From Pseudomonas graminis (GTDB lineage: Bacteria; Pseudomonadota; Gammaproteobacteria; Pseudomonadales; Pseudomonadaceae), in the NCBI RefSeq assembly GCF_900111735.1, contig NZ_FOHW01000002.1:1-64000 (forward strand): a stretch of DNA of 64,000 nt, written 5' to 3'. Under the pieces are notes generated by a model. That model did no database searches and was not told where the DNA came from. It was given only the letters and a program-made list of their open reading frames with translations. This document shows positions 27,745 to 37,972 of this stretch, piece by piece (position 1 is the first letter of the stretch; every line of letters starts with the position of its first letter). The position numbers were made by a program, and so were the translations under genes.

Positions 27745-29472
27745 TCAAAGGGTCTCGGCGCCGGTCAGGCGTTTGATGGTGCTGCGCAAGACCGGGCTGT
27801 CAGGTTGTTGTTCGAGGGCCTTGGCCCACACTTTGCGGGCTTCACGCTGCTCGCCTTTGGCCCACAGGACTTCGCCCAGGTGCGCGGCGACTTCGTGATC
27901 CGGGAACCGCTCCAGCGCCTGGCGCAGCAGACGTTCGGCCTCATCCAGATTGCCCAGGCGGTAATTGACCCAGCCCAGGCTGTCGAGCACTGCCGGGTCT
28001 TCCGGATTGAGCTGGTGCGCGCGCTCGATCAAGTCCTTGGCCTCGGCGTAGCGCGTCGTGCGGTCCGAAAGCGTGTAGCCCAGGGCGTTCAGCGCCATGG
28101 CGTTGTCCGGCTCGCGTTTAAGAATGGCGCGAAGATCGCTCTCCATCTGTTTCAGATCGTTGCGTTTCTCGGCCAGCATCGAGCGGGTGTAGAGCAGATT
28201 CAGGTCGTCCGGGTGCTGCTTGAGCGCCTGACTCAACACTTGCCAGGCGCGATCGCTCTGGTTGTTGTTGGCCAGGGTCTCGGCTTCCACCAGATACAGC
28301 TGAATGGCGTAGTCGGGTTGGTCCGCGCGGGCCTGAGCCAGCCGTTTCGAGGCCTCGGCGGTGTTGCCGTTGCTCATGAGAATATCGGCCTGACGCAGCT
28401 GCGCAGGCAGGAAGTCATTGCCGGGGCCCACTTGGGCGTATTCGGCCAGCGCGGTTTGTGGGTCGTTGCGTTCTTCGTAGATGCGGCCAAGGTTTACGTG
28501 GGCCGAATCGACGTGACTGCCACGGGCGACGAGGTCTTCGAGGTAACCCTGCGCTTCGTCCCATGCCTTGTTTTCCAGGCACACGAGGGCGAGCGAGTAA
28601 CGCAGCTCATCATCATCCGGGTACTGCTGAACCAGGCTGGAGAACTGCACTTTGGCGTCTTCCATGCGGTTCTGTTCCACCAGCATGCGCGCATAGGTCA
28701 GGCGCAGACGCTTGTCATCCGGGTACTTCTTAATGCTTTTTTCCAGTAGCGGAATCGCTTCCTTGCCGCGGTTCATGCTTTGCAGCAAGCGAGCGCGCAG
28801 CAGAATCGGCGCCACTTCGCCTTCACCCGGCGGGTTGTCTTCCAGCAGTTTCAGGGAGGCGGCACTGTCGCCTTCCTGCTGAAGGAGCAGTGCCTTGCCG
28901 AAGATCAGCTGGCCGTTTTTCGGGTACTTCGTCAACAGGCGGTCGAAGCTGGTGATCAGCCCTTTGCGCGTAGTGGAGTCGGTTTCCGACGCCGACAGCG
29001 CGAGGAAGTCAAAATGCGTGTCGCCCTGGCCCTGAAGCACCTTCTCCATGTAACGCATGGCGTCGTCGTAGCGACCGGCCCGCGCCAGCTGGATGGCTGC
29101 CGCGCGCTGTGCCTCGAGATTGCTCGGGTCGTTTTTGGCCCAGATCATCGATGTGTCGAGGGCTGCCTGATCGGCGCCCAGGTACTCGGCGATGCGGAAG
29201 GCGCGCTCGGAAATCCCCGGGTCCTGGGTCTGGATCGCCTGGGTCACGTAGTTATCAAGCGCGATGTCGAAGCGGTTGCGCTGGCCGGCAAGCTCGGCAG
29301 TCAGCAGGCTGACGACAGTTTCCTGAGTAAAGGAGCCGTACACCTGAGGTTTGGCCTCGGGTGCGGGCGGCGCTTCTTTCGCCGGTGCGGAGGGCTCCGT
29401 AGAAACGGAGGCCGTAGACTGGCAGCCACTCAGAGCGACAAGGGCAAGGAACAGCGCGGAGGATTTATTCAT
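27745..29472 (-). CDS. lbcA: LbcA, TPR lipoprotein partner of CtpA protease
   Basis: A 575-residue outer-membrane lipoprotein (lipobox VALSGC) made of about eleven tetratricopeptide repeats. In P. aeruginosa the gene at this place, before lolB and divergent from hemA, encodes LbcA, which activates the carboxyl-terminal protease CtpA to degrade peptidoglycan cross-link hydrolases. A Pro/Ala-rich linker (about 20-45) tethers the repeats to the membrane. The length and context fit LbcA; ctpA itself is not in the window. Confidence 0.9.
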   Translation of the reverse strand: MNKSSALFLALVALSGCQSTASVSTEPSAPAKEAPPAPEAKPQVYGSFTQETVVSLLTAELAGQRNRFDIALDNYVTQAIQTQDPGISERAFRIAEYLGADQAALDTSMIWAKNDPSNLEAQRAAAIQLARAGRYDDAMRYMEKVLQGQGDTHFDFLALSASETDSTTRKGLITSFDRLLTKYPKNGQLIFGKALLLQQEGDSAASLKLLEDNPPGEGEVAPILLRARLLQSMNRGKEAIPLLEKSIKKYPDDKRLRLTYARMLVEQNRMEDAKVQFSSLVQQYPDDDELRYSLALVCLENKAWDEAQGYLEDLVARGSHVDSAHVNLGRIYEERNDPQTALAEYAQVGPGNDFLPAQLRQADILMSNGNTAEASKRLAQARADQPDYAIQLYLVEAETLANNNQSDRAWQVLSQALKQHPDDLNLLYTRSMLAEKRNDLKQMESDLRAILKREPDNAMALNALGYTLSDRTTRYAEAKDLIERAHQLNPEDPAVLDSLGWVNYRLGNLDEAERLLRQALERFPDHEVAAHLGEVLWAKGEQREARKVWAKALEQQPDSPVLRSTIKRLTGAETL

Positions 29473-29669
29473 ATAGAAGAGGGGCGGCTTACCTGCGGTT
29501 TGGAAGCATCATGACACAAGGCCGGGAGCAAACCCACAGCCCGCACGAAATCTGGATACGCTCAATCTACAGCCTGCGCGCGGACATTTTGTCGCAGGCC
29601 GGAGGCGGTGATACGCAACCTGTATAGGGACAATAGCGTGCTGCGGACGTTCTGAATGTATTGCGGTGG

Positions 29670-29697
29670 TTGTCCTCCCTCTAGTGAAGTAGGACAA
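29670..29697 (+). promoter_or_regulatory. inverted repeat in the hemA leader
   Basis: TTGTCCT and AGGACAA are separated by 14 bases and lie 34 bases before the hemA start. The repeat could be an operator or an RNA hairpin affecting hemA expression. No known binding-site family is recognised. Confidence 0.45.
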
Positions 29698-29730
29698 TTG
29701 CCGGCTTCACGTCACCATCAGCGACCTTGA

Positions 29731-31008
29731 ATGGCCTTTCTTGCTCTGGGTATCAACCATAAGACTGCATCAGTTGATGTCCGCGAGCGCGTGGCATTTA
29801 CGCCTGAGCAGCTGGTTGAGGCGCTGCAGCAGCTCTGCCGCCTGACCCAGAGCCGGGAAGCGGCCATTCTCTCCACCTGCAATCGCAGCGAACTTTATAT
29901 CGAGCAAGATCAGCTGACCGCCGACGCCGTGTTGCATTGGCTGGCGGATTATCACCACCTGAATGTCGATGAGCTGCGGGCCAGCGCCTATGTACATCAA
30001 GACGACGCGGCGGTGCGTCACATGATGCGCGTGGCGTCGGGGCTGGATTCGCTGGTGCTCGGCGAGCCGCAGATCCTCGGTCAGATGAAATCAGCCTATG
30101 CCGTTGCCCGGGAGGCCGGCACGGTCGGGCCGTTGCTCGGGCGGCTGTTTCAGGCCACCTTCAGCGCTGCCAAACAGGTACGCACCGACACCGCCATTGG
30201 CGAAAACCCGGTCTCCGTCGCCTTTGCCGCCGTCAGCCTGGCCAAGCAGATTTTCAGCGACCTGCAGCGCAGTCAGGCGTTGCTGATCGGGGCAGGGGAG
30301 ACCATCACTCTGGTTGCCCGTCACCTGCACGAGCTTGGGGTCAAGCGTATCGTCGTTGCCAACCGCACCCTTGAGCGGGCGAATATTCTCGCCGAGCAGT
30401 TTGGTGCTCACGCGGTGCTGTTGGCCGACATCCCGGCCGAGCTGGTCAATAGCGACATCGTCATCAGCTCCACGGCCAGCCAACTGCCGATTCTGGGCAA
30501 GGGAGCGGTAGAAAGCGCGCTGAAACTGCGCAAGCACAAGCCGATCTTTATGGTCGATATCGCCGTGCCGCGCGACATCGAGCCCGAGGTCGGCGAGCTG
30601 GACGACGTCTACCTCTATACCGTTGACGATCTGCACGAAGTCGTCGCTGAAAACCTCAAGAGTCGCCAGGGCGCGGCGCAGGCGGCCGAAGAGCTGGTCA
30701 GCGTGGGCGTCGATGACTTCATGTCGCGGCTGCGCGAACTGGCGGCGGTCGACGTGCTCAAGGCGTATCGTCAGCAGAGCGAACGCCTGCGTGACGAAGA
30801 ATTGCAGAAGGCCCAGCGCATGCTCGCCAATGGCAGCAACGCTGAAGACGTGCTGATGGCGCTGGCGCGTGGCCTGACGAATAAATTGATGCACGCCCCC
30901 AGCGTGCAACTCAAAAAGCTGTCCGCCGAAGGCCGCGTCGATGCGCTGGCCATGGCCCAGGAACTCTTTGCCCTCAACGAGGGCTCCACGGATAAATCCC
31001 CGCAATGA
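29731..31008 (+). CDS. hemA: glutamyl-tRNA reductase
   Basis: A 425-residue enzyme that reduces glutamyl-tRNA to glutamate-1-semialdehyde with NADPH, the first committed step of haem synthesis. Cys50 in [11 protein letters not shown] is the catalytic nucleophile. The signature [16 protein letters not shown] and a Rossmann NADPH domain ([16 protein letters not shown], about 189-204) follow, then a C-terminal helical dimerisation domain. It heads a hemA-prfA-prmC-moeB-murI run with overlapping genes. hemH, the last haem step, is 10 kb downstream. Confidence 0.98.
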   Translation: MAFLALGINHKTASVDVRERVAFTPEQLVEALQQLCRLTQSREAAILSTCNRSELYIEQDQLTADAVLHWLADYHHLNVDELRASAYVHQDDAAVRHMMRVASGLDSLVLGEPQILGQMKSAYAVAREAGTVGPLLGRLFQATFSAAKQVRTDTAIGENPVSVAFAAVSLAKQIFSDLQRSQALLIGAGETITLVARHLHELGVKRIVVANRTLERANILAEQFGAHAVLLADIPAELVNSDIVISSTASQLPILGKGAVESALKLRKHKPIFMVDIAVPRDIEPEVGELDDVYLYTVDDLHEVVAENLKSRQGAAQAAEELVSVGVDDFMSRLRELAAVDVLKAYRQQSERLRDEELQKAQRMLANGSNAEDVLMALARGLTNKLMHAPSVQLKKLSAEGRVDALAMAQELFALNEGSTDKSPQ

Positions 31009-32087
31009 AAGCTTCACTGCTTAATAAGCTGGACGTGCTCAGCGACCGTTTCGAGGAATTGACCGCGCTGCTCGGCGATGGCGAAGTCATCTCCGATCAG
31101 ACCAAATTTCGCGCGTACTCCCGTGAGTACGCCGAAGTCGAGCCAGTGATTCAGGTGTACCGGCAACTGCAGAAAGTGCAGGCCGACCTCGAAGGCGCCC
31201 AGGCGCTGCTCAAGGACAGCGACCCTGACATGCGCGAAATGGCCGTCGAAGAAGTACGCGATGCCAAGGATCAATTGCTGGTGCTTGAGGCTGACCTGCA
31301 GAAAATGCTGCTGCCCAAGGACCCAAACGATGGCCGCAACGTGTTTCTGGAAGTTCGCGCCGGCACCGGTGGCGACGAAGCCGCCATTTTCGCCGGGGAC
31401 CTGTTCCGCATGTATTCCCGCTATGCCGAGCGACGTGGCTGGCGTGTCGAGATCCTGTCCGAGAACGTAGGCGAACATGGCGGCTACAAGGAAGTCATCG
31501 CCCGGGTCGAAGGCGAAAACGTCTACGGCAAGCTGAAATTCGAGTCGGGTGTGCATCGTGTTCAGCGCGTCCCGGAAACCGAATCCCAGGGACGCATCCA
31601 CACCTCTGCGTGTACGGTAGCGGTGTTGCCGGAGCCGGACGAGCAGCAGACCATCGAGATCAATCCATCCGACTTGCGCGTTGACACCTATCGCTCATCC
31701 GGCGCCGGTGGTCAGCACGTCAACAAGACCGATTCGGCCATCCGCATTACGCACTTGCCGTCCGGCATTGTGGTGGAGTGTCAGGAAGAACGTTCGCAGC
31801 ACAAGAACCGTGCGCGGGCCATGTCCTGGCTATCGGCCAAGCTCAATGATCAGCAGACCTCTGCGGCGGCCAACGCCATCGCCAGCGAGCGTAAATTGCT
31901 GGTAGGTTCCGGGGATCGCTCGGAACGCATTCGTACGTACAATTTTCCACAGGGCCGAGTCACGGATCACCGCGTGAACCTGACCCTCTATTCCCTTGAT
32001 GAAGTTCTGGCCGGCGGGGTCGATGCAGTGATAGAACCGTTACTTGCCGAGTATCAGGCAGATCAACTTGCGGCACTGGGTGATTAA
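31005..32087 (+). CDS. prfA: peptide chain release factor 1
   Basis: A 360-residue class I release factor that recognises UAA and UAG and triggers hydrolysis of peptidyl-tRNA. The GGQ motif is at residues 235-237, within [15 protein letters not shown]. The glutamine there is the target of the methyltransferase encoded next. Its ATG overlaps the hemA stop by four bases. Confidence 0.98.
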   Translation: MKASLLNKLDVLSDRFEELTALLGDGEVISDQTKFRAYSREYAEVEPVIQVYRQLQKVQADLEGAQALLKDSDPDMREMAVEEVRDAKDQLLVLEADLQKMLLPKDPNDGRNVFLEVRAGTGGDEAAIFAGDLFRMYSRYAERRGWRVEILSENVGEHGGYKEVIARVEGENVYGKLKFESGVHRVQRVPETESQGRIHTSACTVAVLPEPDEQQTIEINPSDLRVDTYRSSGAGGQHVNKTDSAIRITHLPSGIVVECQEERSQHKNRARAMSWLSAKLNDQQTSAAANAIASERKLLVGSGDRSERIRTYNFPQGRVTDHRVNLTLYSLDEVLAGGVDAVIEPLLAEYQADQLAALGD

Positions 32088-32921
32088 ATGACCATCATCG
32101 CCAGCTTGTTAAGAAGCGCCGAGTTGCCGGACTCTCCGACAGCGCGTCTGGATGCAGAATTGTTGCTGGCCGCTGCCTTGGGCAAACCGCGCAGTTTCCT
32201 GCACACCTGGCCCGAGCGTATTGTCAGCACCGAAGCAGCGCACGCCTTTGACGGCTATCTCAAGCGTCGTCGAACCGGTGAACCCGTCGCGTACATCCTG
32301 GGCCTGCAAGGGTTCTGGAACATCGACCTGGAGGTCGCGCCCCATACGCTGATCCCGCGGCCTGAAACCGAGATGCTGGTGGAAACCGCGCTGGAGCTTT
32401 TGCCCGGTGCGATTCCCCACACGCTGCTCGACTTGGGCACTGGCACCGGCGCCATCGCGCTGTCGCTGGCCAAGGATCGTCCGCAATGGAGCGTCACGGC
32501 GGTAGACCGCGTTGAAGAGGCGGTCGAGCTTGCCGAACGCAATCGGCAGCGCCTGCATCTGGATAACGCGAAGGTTTTGCACAGCCACTGGTTCGGTGCG
32601 GTCGAGGGTCAGCGTTTCGACCTGATCCTGAGCAATCCTCCCTACATCGCCTCCAACGACCCGCACCTGGTCGAAGGTGACGTGCGCTTCGAGCCAAGCA
32701 GTGCGCTGGTCTCCGGCGCCGATGGCCTGGACGATCTGCGTTTGATTGTGTCGCAAGCGCCCGCGCACCTTGAAGCCGGCGGCTGGCTGTTGCTGGAGCA
32801 TGGTTACGATCAAGGCGCGGCGGTGCGCGAGCTGTTGGTTGAGCACGGATTCGAACAGATCAAGACCCGCCGCGATCTGGGCGACCATGAACGCATCACC
32901 TTCGGGCGAGTGCCGTGCTGA
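32088..32921 (+). CDS. prmC: PrmC, release factor glutamine methyltransferase
   Basis: A 277-residue N5-glutamine methyltransferase that modifies the GGQ glutamine of release factors. An N-terminal helical substrate-binding domain (about 1-80) is followed by a SAM-binding Rossmann domain with LLDLGTGTGAIALSLA and the catalytic NPPY at residues 183-186. It starts immediately after the prfA stop with no gap, consistent with working on that product. Confidence 0.97.
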   Translation: MTIIASLLRSAELPDSPTARLDAELLLAAALGKPRSFLHTWPERIVSTEAAHAFDGYLKRRRTGEPVAYILGLQGFWNIDLEVAPHTLIPRPETEMLVETALELLPGAIPHTLLDLGTGTGAIALSLAKDRPQWSVTAVDRVEEAVELAERNRQRLHLDNAKVLHSHWFGAVEGQRFDLILSNPPYIASNDPHLVEGDVRFEPSSALVSGADGLDDLRLIVSQAPAHLEAGGWLLLEHGYDQGAAVRELLVEHGFEQIKTRRDLGDHERITFGRVPC

Positions 32922-33688
32922 CGGACGAGGAACTGCTGCGCTATAGCCGGCAGATCCTTCTGCAACAAGTCGACATCGATGGTCAGTTGCGCATCAAGCA
33001 GAGCCGCGTGTTGATTGTCGGCCTCGGCGGACTGGGTTCGCCGGTGGCGTTGTACCTTGTGGCGGCCGGCGTTGGTGAACTGCATCTGGCGGATTTCGAC
33101 AGCGTCGATCTGACCAACCTGCAACGCCAGATCCTTCATGACACCCCGAGCGTGGGCCTGAGCAAGGTCGATTCAGCCATCACCCGGCTGACTGCTATCA
33201 ATCCGCAGATAACACTGGTTGCCCATCGCGCGGCCCTTGATGTCGACTCACTGGCGGCAGCCGTTGCCGAGGTCGATCTGGTTCTGGACTGCTCGGACAA
33301 TTTCTCGACGCGCGAGGCGGTCAATGCTGCCTGCGTTGCCGCGTGCAAACCCCTGGTCAGCGGCGCCGCGATCCGCCTCGAAGCGCAACTGTCGGTGTTC
33401 GATCCGCGCCGTCCGGAGAGCCCTTGTTACCACTGCCTGTACGGGCACGGCAGCGAGACCGAACTGACCTGCAGCGAGGCCGGCGTCATCGGCCCGTTGG
33501 TGGGGTTGGTCGGCAGTTTGCAGGCCCTTGAGGCTCTCAAGCTCATTGCCGAATTTGGCGAACCGATGGTGGGGCGACTTCTGCTGATCGACGCTGTGAG
33601 CACGCGATTCCGCGAGTTGAAAGTCAAACGCGATCCTGGCTGCAGCGTGTGCGGCACCGGGCGTCGAGCTTCCGCCGAGCATGAATAG
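32915..33688 (+). CDS. moeB: MoeB/ThiF-type sulfur-carrier adenylyltransferase
   Basis: A 257-residue E1-like enzyme that adenylates the C-terminus of a sulfur carrier protein (MoaD for molybdopterin). Features: [10 protein letters not shown] at the start, nucleotide loop [14 protein letters not shown] (about 34-47), and zinc-binding cysteine pairs CYHCLYG and CSVCGTG. The start codon is GTG at 32915, overlapping the end of prmC by seven bases; murI overlaps its end by eight. No moa genes are adjacent, so a ThiS-like partner is also possible. Confidence 0.92.
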   Translation: MLTDEELLRYSRQILLQQVDIDGQLRIKQSRVLIVGLGGLGSPVALYLVAAGVGELHLADFDSVDLTNLQRQILHDTPSVGLSKVDSAITRLTAINPQITLVAHRAALDVDSLAAAVAEVDLVLDCSDNFSTREAVNAACVAACKPLVSGAAIRLEAQLSVFDPRRPESPCYHCLYGHGSETELTCSEAGVIGPLVGLVGSLQALEALKLIAEFGEPMVGRLLLIDAVSTRFRELKVKRDPGCSVCGTGRRASAEHE

Positions 33689-34481
33689 AGACAGTGACGC
33701 GCCGGTGGCGGTATTTGATTCCGGCGTCGGCGGGTTGTCGGTGCTGGCGGAAATACAGCAACTGCTGCCACGAGAGTCATTGCTTTACGTCGCCGACTGC
33801 GGCCATATCCCCTACGGCGAGAAAACCCCCGAATTCATTCGTGAACGTTGCGCGACGATTGCCGAGTTCTTCCACAATCAGCGCGCCAAGGCCCTGGTGA
33901 TCGCCTGCAACACGGCGACGGTGGCCGGCATCGCTGACTTGCGCCTCCGCTACCCTGACTGGCCGCTGGTGGGTATGGAGCCGGCGGTCAAACCTGCGGC
34001 CGCGGCGACGCGAACCGGTGTCGTCGGTGTGCTGGCGACCACGGGCACTTTGCAAAGCGCCAAATTCGCCGCATTGCTCGATCGCTTCGCGGCAGACGTG
34101 CAAGTCATCACGCAGCCCTGCCCGGGGCTGGTCGAGTTGATCGAAACGGGTGACCTGGTCAGCCCGACGATTCGCCAATTGCTGCAGGGTTATGTCGCGC
34201 CGTTGCTTGCGGCGGGTTGCGACACCATCATTCTGGGTTGCACCCATTACCCGTTTCTCAAGCCGTTGCTGCGGAAAATGATCCCTGCGTCCATCACGCT
34301 GATCGACACCGGGGCGGCTGTAGCGCGGCAGTTGCAGCGGTTATTGAGCGAGCGCGAGCTGTTGGCGAGCGGTCATCCTCAGACCGCTCAGTTCTGGACG
34401 ACCGGCGATCCAGAAGATTTCAGAAACGTCCTACGCGTGCTTTGTAACAACTCCGACAATGTGCGAAGCTTCGTTTCGTGA
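33681..34481 (+). CDS. murI: glutamate racemase
   Basis: A 266-residue cofactor-independent racemase that makes D-glutamate for peptidoglycan. The two catalytic cysteines are Cys76 in ACNTAT and Cys187 in GCTHYPFL (with His189). The substrate loop [11 protein letters not shown] is at residues 12-22. It is the last gene of the hemA run and is followed by pagL after about 110 bases. Confidence 0.97.
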   Translation: MNRDSDAPVAVFDSGVGGLSVLAEIQQLLPRESLLYVADCGHIPYGEKTPEFIRERCATIAEFFHNQRAKALVIACNTATVAGIADLRLRYPDWPLVGMEPAVKPAAAATRTGVVGVLATTGTLQSAKFAALLDRFAADVQVITQPCPGLVELIETGDLVSPTIRQLLQGYVAPLLAAGCDTIILGCTHYPFLKPLLRKMIPASITLIDTGAAVARQLQRLLSERELLASGHPQTAQFWTTGDPEDFRNVLRVLCNNSDNVRSFVS

Positions 34482-34593
34482 AAAAAACGTGAATCGCTTC
34501 GTCTGTGGGTGAACTAAAGTTCAGCCGCCGGCTTCTACAGCACTTCTGTCGGTATAAAAATTTTTAACTGCTTTCGAAAATAGGATGTTTCAG

Positions 34594-35112
34594 ATGAAGC
34601 GACTGTTTTGTTTGGCTGCGATTGCGGCTGCGTTGTTGGGGCAAAGCGCAATTGCTCAAGCTGATGGGGTCGAGTTGTCCGTAGGACACACTGGCGAGTC
34701 CACGATGACTTATCGTCTGGGCGCGCAATTTGATTGGGATCAAAGCTGGTGGCAAACCGGTGTCGGTCGCCTGACGGGTTACTGGAGCGGCGCCTATACA
34801 TACTGGGAAGGCGACAAGAGCTCCAGCAACAACAGCCTGTCGTTCTCGCCGGTATTCGTCTATGAGTTTTCGGGTGAGAGCGTCAAGCCTTACATCGAGG
34901 CCGGCATCGGCGCCGCTGTATTCCAGCGTACCGAAGTGGAAGGCAACAAGTTGGGCAGTGCGTTCCAGTTCGAAGACCGTTTGGGTTTTGGTCTGCGCTT
35001 TGCCGGTGGACATGAAGTTGGCCTGCGCGCCACTCACTACTCCAACGGCGGCATGACCACCAACAACGACGGTATCGAAAGCTACGCTATTCACTACACG
35101 ATGCCGTTCTAA
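34594..35112 (+). CDS. pagL: PagL, lipid A 3-O-deacylase
   Basis: A 172-residue outer-membrane beta-barrel enzyme that removes the 3-O acyl chain of lipid A, lowering recognition by host immunity. The catalytic residues align with P. aeruginosa PagL: His148 and Ser150 in THYSNGG and Glu162 in NDGIESY (mature 126, 128, 140 with a 22-residue offset). A signal peptide precedes ADGVELSVG. The protein ends in Phe, as barrels do. ATG 34594 was chosen over 34585 because AGGA lies eight bases before it. The murI-pagL order is conserved. Confidence 0.95.
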   Translation: MKRLFCLAAIAAALLGQSAIAQADGVELSVGHTGESTMTYRLGAQFDWDQSWWQTGVGRLTGYWSGAYTYWEGDKSSSNNSLSFSPVFVYEFSGESVKPYIEAGIGAAVFQRTEVEGNKLGSAFQFEDRLGFGLRFAGGHEVGLRATHYSNGGMTTNNDGIESYAIHYTMPF

Positions 35113-35130
35113 TCGCTATATCGCGTTAAT

Positions 35131-35195
35131 GCAGTCGCGGCCCTGACCGCGATTGCAACGTAGCAGCCGCAGATGTGTCAGCCAACGCGGCTGAC
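35131..35195 (+). terminator. two hairpins after pagL
   Basis: GCAGTCGCGG / CCGCGATTGC (35131-35156, one wobble) and GTCAGCC / GGCTGAC (35177-35195) are successive stems. The second is followed by CATAAAAACC, not a T-run, so termination on the plus strand is only probable. They separate pagL from the convergent gene. Confidence 0.5.
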
Positions 35196-35211
35196 GCATA
35201 AAAACCAGTCA

Positions 35212-35523
35212 TCACAGATACGCCGTCGCAATCCCTTCTCGTTCGGCAATACACTCCGGTGCACCCATTTCGAATTCTCTACAAATCAACGGCCGACGGT
35301 CGTAGATCGTGCACATCATCGTGTCGCGATCCAGCGCCGCGCACCAGCCATCGTCCAGGCGCAGCATGACTTCCCCGCCCCAGTCATCGGTGTCGATGTA
35401 ACGCTCGGGCACGCCGGTGTCGGTGATCAGCATGACTTCCAGCTGGCAGCAGCAGGCCGCACAAGTTGAACACGTGATAGCGGGTTCGGCAGGGAGTTGA
35501 AGCGAGGGGATAACGGTCGTCAT
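35212..35523 (-). CDS. YkgJ family cysteine cluster protein
   Basis: A 103-residue protein of the YkgJ-type CxxCxxCC family (formerly UPF0153), thought to bind zinc or an iron-sulfur cluster. Cysteines lie at 18, 21, 24, 25 and 26 (CSTCAACCC), then in GWCAAL, MMCTIYDRRP, LICREF and PECIAE. The biochemical role is unknown. It is 53 bases downstream of phrB on the same strand, so it may be the last gene of the photolyase operon. Confidence 0.85.
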   Translation of the reverse strand: MTTVIPSLQLPAEPAITCSTCAACCCQLEVMLITDTGVPERYIDTDDWGGEVMLRLDDGWCAALDRDTMMCTIYDRRPLICREFEMGAPECIAEREGIATAYL

Positions 35524-35576
35524 GGGCGGCAGTTTAAATCACCGCGCAGCAGACCGCTAACCGATGTGACCAATGC

Positions 35577-37022
35577 TCACCCAATCTCCTGGGTCTCGGC
35601 CTGTCGCTGTGGCAGCGACTTGAACGCTTGCAGCGCGCGTTCGCGGCTGGCTTTCAAATCGACGATAGGCGCGGGGTAACTTTCGACGCTGAACAGCCCG
35701 CCCAGTGCAGTGGGGTTGTGAATGTCGCGCTTGTTCAACTCAGCCAGTTCAGGCACCCAATGCTTGATGAATCGACCTTCAGGGTCGAAGCGCTCCGACT
35801 GACTTTGCGGGTTGAAGATCCGGAAGTAAGGCGACGCGTCGGTGCCGGTTGATGAACTCCACTGCCAGCCGCCATTGTTCGACGCAAGATCGCCGTCGAT
35901 CAAGTGCTGCATGAAGTAGCGTTCACCTTCACGCCAGTCGATCAGCAGATTCTTGGTCAGGAACATGGCCGAAATCATCCGCAAGCGGTTGTGCATCCAG
36001 CCGGTTTCAAGCAGTTGGCGCATGGCTGCATCGACAATCGGCAGACCGGTTCGACCTTGTTGCCAGGCTTCCAGATCCTTCGGCGAATGGCGCCATTTCA
36101 ACGCTTCGGTTTCCGGGCGGAAGGCGCGATGACGGGACACACGGGGAAAGCCCACCAGCACATGCTTGTAGAACTCACGCCAGAGCAGCTCGTTGATCCA
36201 CGTCACTGAACCCGGATTACCGGTTTCAAACTCGCCATTGTTGCTGCGCAGCGCCGAATGCAGGCACTGGCGGGGCGAAATCACGCCGGCCGCCAGGTAC
36301 GCAGACAGCTGGCTGGTGCCTGGCTTGGCAGGAAAGTCGCGCTCTTGATCGTAATAATGCACTTGCTCGTCGGTGAAGTTGTGCAGGCGGTCACGCGCCT
36401 CATCTTCACCTGCAGGCCAGAGCGCGCGCTGGGCCTCGGTCGGCGCGGCGAAACCCTTGACCGCATCCGGAACGACATCGCTTTTGATGGACAGCTTCTG
36501 TTGCGGCTTGGGCAGTGCAACCAGCGCCGGCATCGAGTAATGCAAGCGGGCGTAACAGACCTTGCGGAATTGTGTGAAAACCTTGAAGTAACCCCCGCTT
36601 TTGGTCAGCACGCTGCCCGGCTGAAAAAACAGCTGGTCGAGGTGGCGGCGAAACACAATGCCGGCGCCGTCGAGTGCCTCCTCCACTTCACGATCTCGCC
36701 GGGTCTCGTTGATGCCGTACTCGTCGTTGACGTGAACGCCTTCGATCCCGTGTTGCTGACACAACTCCAGTATCGCCTTGGGAGCCTGCGCCCACGTGTC
36801 TGCATGGACAATCAGCAGCGGCACGTTCAGCGCTTCAAGCGCCTTGCGCAGCTCGCTGAGGTTACGCAGCCAGAAATCGACTTTGCACGGGGCATCATCG
36901 TGGCTCTGCCACTGGCCCGGGCTGATCATGTACACGGCAAGAGTCGGGCCCTGCTCCATGGCAGCGCTCAGCGCGGTGTTGTCGTGCACACGCAGATCGC
37001 TGCGCAGCCATATCAATTGCAT
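35577..37022 (-). CDS. phrB: deoxyribodipyrimidine photolyase
   Basis: A 481-residue CPD photolyase that uses blue/near-UV light to split pyrimidine dimers. The N-terminal Rossmann antenna domain begins LIWLRSDLRVHDNTAL. The helical FAD domain has the signatures WREFYKHVLVGFPRVSR, TGLPIVDAAMRQLLETGWMHNRLRM and DGDLASNNGGWQWSS. It starts nine bases after the stop of the MerR-type regulator, so regulator and repair enzyme are in one operon. Light control is inferred from the regulator class. Confidence 0.97.
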   Translation of the reverse strand: MQLIWLRSDLRVHDNTALSAAMEQGPTLAVYMISPGQWQSHDDAPCKVDFWLRNLSELRKALEALNVPLLIVHADTWAQAPKAILELCQQHGIEGVHVNDEYGINETRRDREVEEALDGAGIVFRRHLDQLFFQPGSVLTKSGGYFKVFTQFRKVCYARLHYSMPALVALPKPQQKLSIKSDVVPDAVKGFAAPTEAQRALWPAGEDEARDRLHNFTDEQVHYYDQERDFPAKPGTSQLSAYLAAGVISPRQCLHSALRSNNGEFETGNPGSVTWINELLWREFYKHVLVGFPRVSRHRAFRPETEALKWRHSPKDLEAWQQGRTGLPIVDAAMRQLLETGWMHNRLRMISAMFLTKNLLIDWREGERYFMQHLIDGDLASNNGGWQWSSSTGTDASPYFRIFNPQSQSERFDPEGRFIKHWVPELAELNKRDIHNPTALGGLFSVESYPAPIVDLKASRERALQAFKSLPQRQAETQEIG

Positions 37023-37031
37023 AGTTATTCC

Positions 37032-37970
37032 TTAGATAAGCCCCAGCCGCTGCAAAGCGGCCTGGGCGGTCAAAGGGTCTTCCGCAAGAGAGAGGCCGGA
37101 GACTTCACCCTCGGCTGCGGATAATTCCGTGGAATGAATGCGCACCGCGGGACCGACGATCAGCTTCGGACACTCGATTTTGTGCAGCAGGCGAGGCAAC
37201 TGGCCGACGTTCAGTGATTTGCTGGAGTACAACAACACCGCGCGCGGCTTGAGGTATTCGCAGGCCAGGGCGAGTTCGCCGGCCGGCAAAGGCCAGTCGA
37301 ACACTTCCACCGGGCAATCGGCGCTACTGAGCAGCCACGCGGTCAGCCACAAGTGCGGTTCGAGCGGCAGATCGGACTGGTTGACCAGCAGAAGGGGCGC
37401 GCCACTGACCTGACGATTGTTGTGGTACAGCCGCGCGCCGAACTTGCTGCGCAGCCACGAGTAGAAAAACACCCGCTCCAACTGCGCGCCGAACTGGCCC
37501 TGCCAGCGCTGCTCAAGTGACGCCAGCAGCGGGAGTAACAGTTGTTCGCAGAGCGTGCGCGGCGGATACAGCGACATCGCGCGGTTGAGCGAATCATCGA
37601 GACGTCGCTCGGCCAGGGCGCCGATGGCGTCCTGAAGGGTCTGGCGAAGAATGTCCCAGTCGTTCTCGACACTCGGCGCTGGCGCCTGCTGATCGTCGAT
37701 CAACTGCTTGACCTGACTGACCGACACGCCGCGGTTCAGCCACGTGAGGATGGTCAGCACACGGTCCACATGCTCGTGACTATAGAGCCGGTGGCCCTTG
37801 GGCGTTCGGTGCGGAACGATGAGGCCGTAGCGGCGTTCCCACGCACGCAGGGTTACAGCGTTTACGCCGGTCAGGCGGGCGATTTCGCGAATTGGCAGCC
37901 AGCCGTTTTCAAAGGCACTCGCGGGGTCTTGCGGGTCGCCTTCCGGCGGTTCTTGCTCGTTGGGGGTCAT
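37032..37970 (-). CDS. MerR-type regulator, class II LitR-like
   Basis: A 312-residue regulator: a MerR winged-helix DNA-binding domain at about 22-92 (PIREIARLTGVNAVTLRAWE, then RYGLIVPHRTPKGHRLYS) followed by a 210-residue domain resembling the cobalamin-binding fold. The usual cobalamin His motif is not seen, as in the class II LitR proteins (P. putida PplR1/PplR2), which work with a LOV photosensor instead of B12. The ATG at 37970 starts MTPNEQEPPEG; the longer frame upstream overlaps the preceding gene. It sits between rudS-like and phrB genes. No LOV gene lies in this window. Confidence 0.85.
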   Translation of the reverse strand: MTPNEQEPPEGDPQDPASAFENGWLPIREIARLTGVNAVTLRAWERRYGLIVPHRTPKGHRLYSHEHVDRVLTILTWLNRGVSVSQVKQLIDDQQAPAPSVENDWDILRQTLQDAIGALAERRLDDSLNRAMSLYPPRTLCEQLLLPLLASLEQRWQGQFGAQLERVFFYSWLRSKFGARLYHNNRQVSGAPLLLVNQSDLPLEPHLWLTAWLLSSADCPVEVFDWPLPAGELALACEYLKPRAVLLYSSKSLNVGQLPRLLHKIECPKLIVGPAVRIHSTELSAAEGEVSGLSLAEDPLTAQAALQRLGLI

Positions 37971-37972
37971 GG

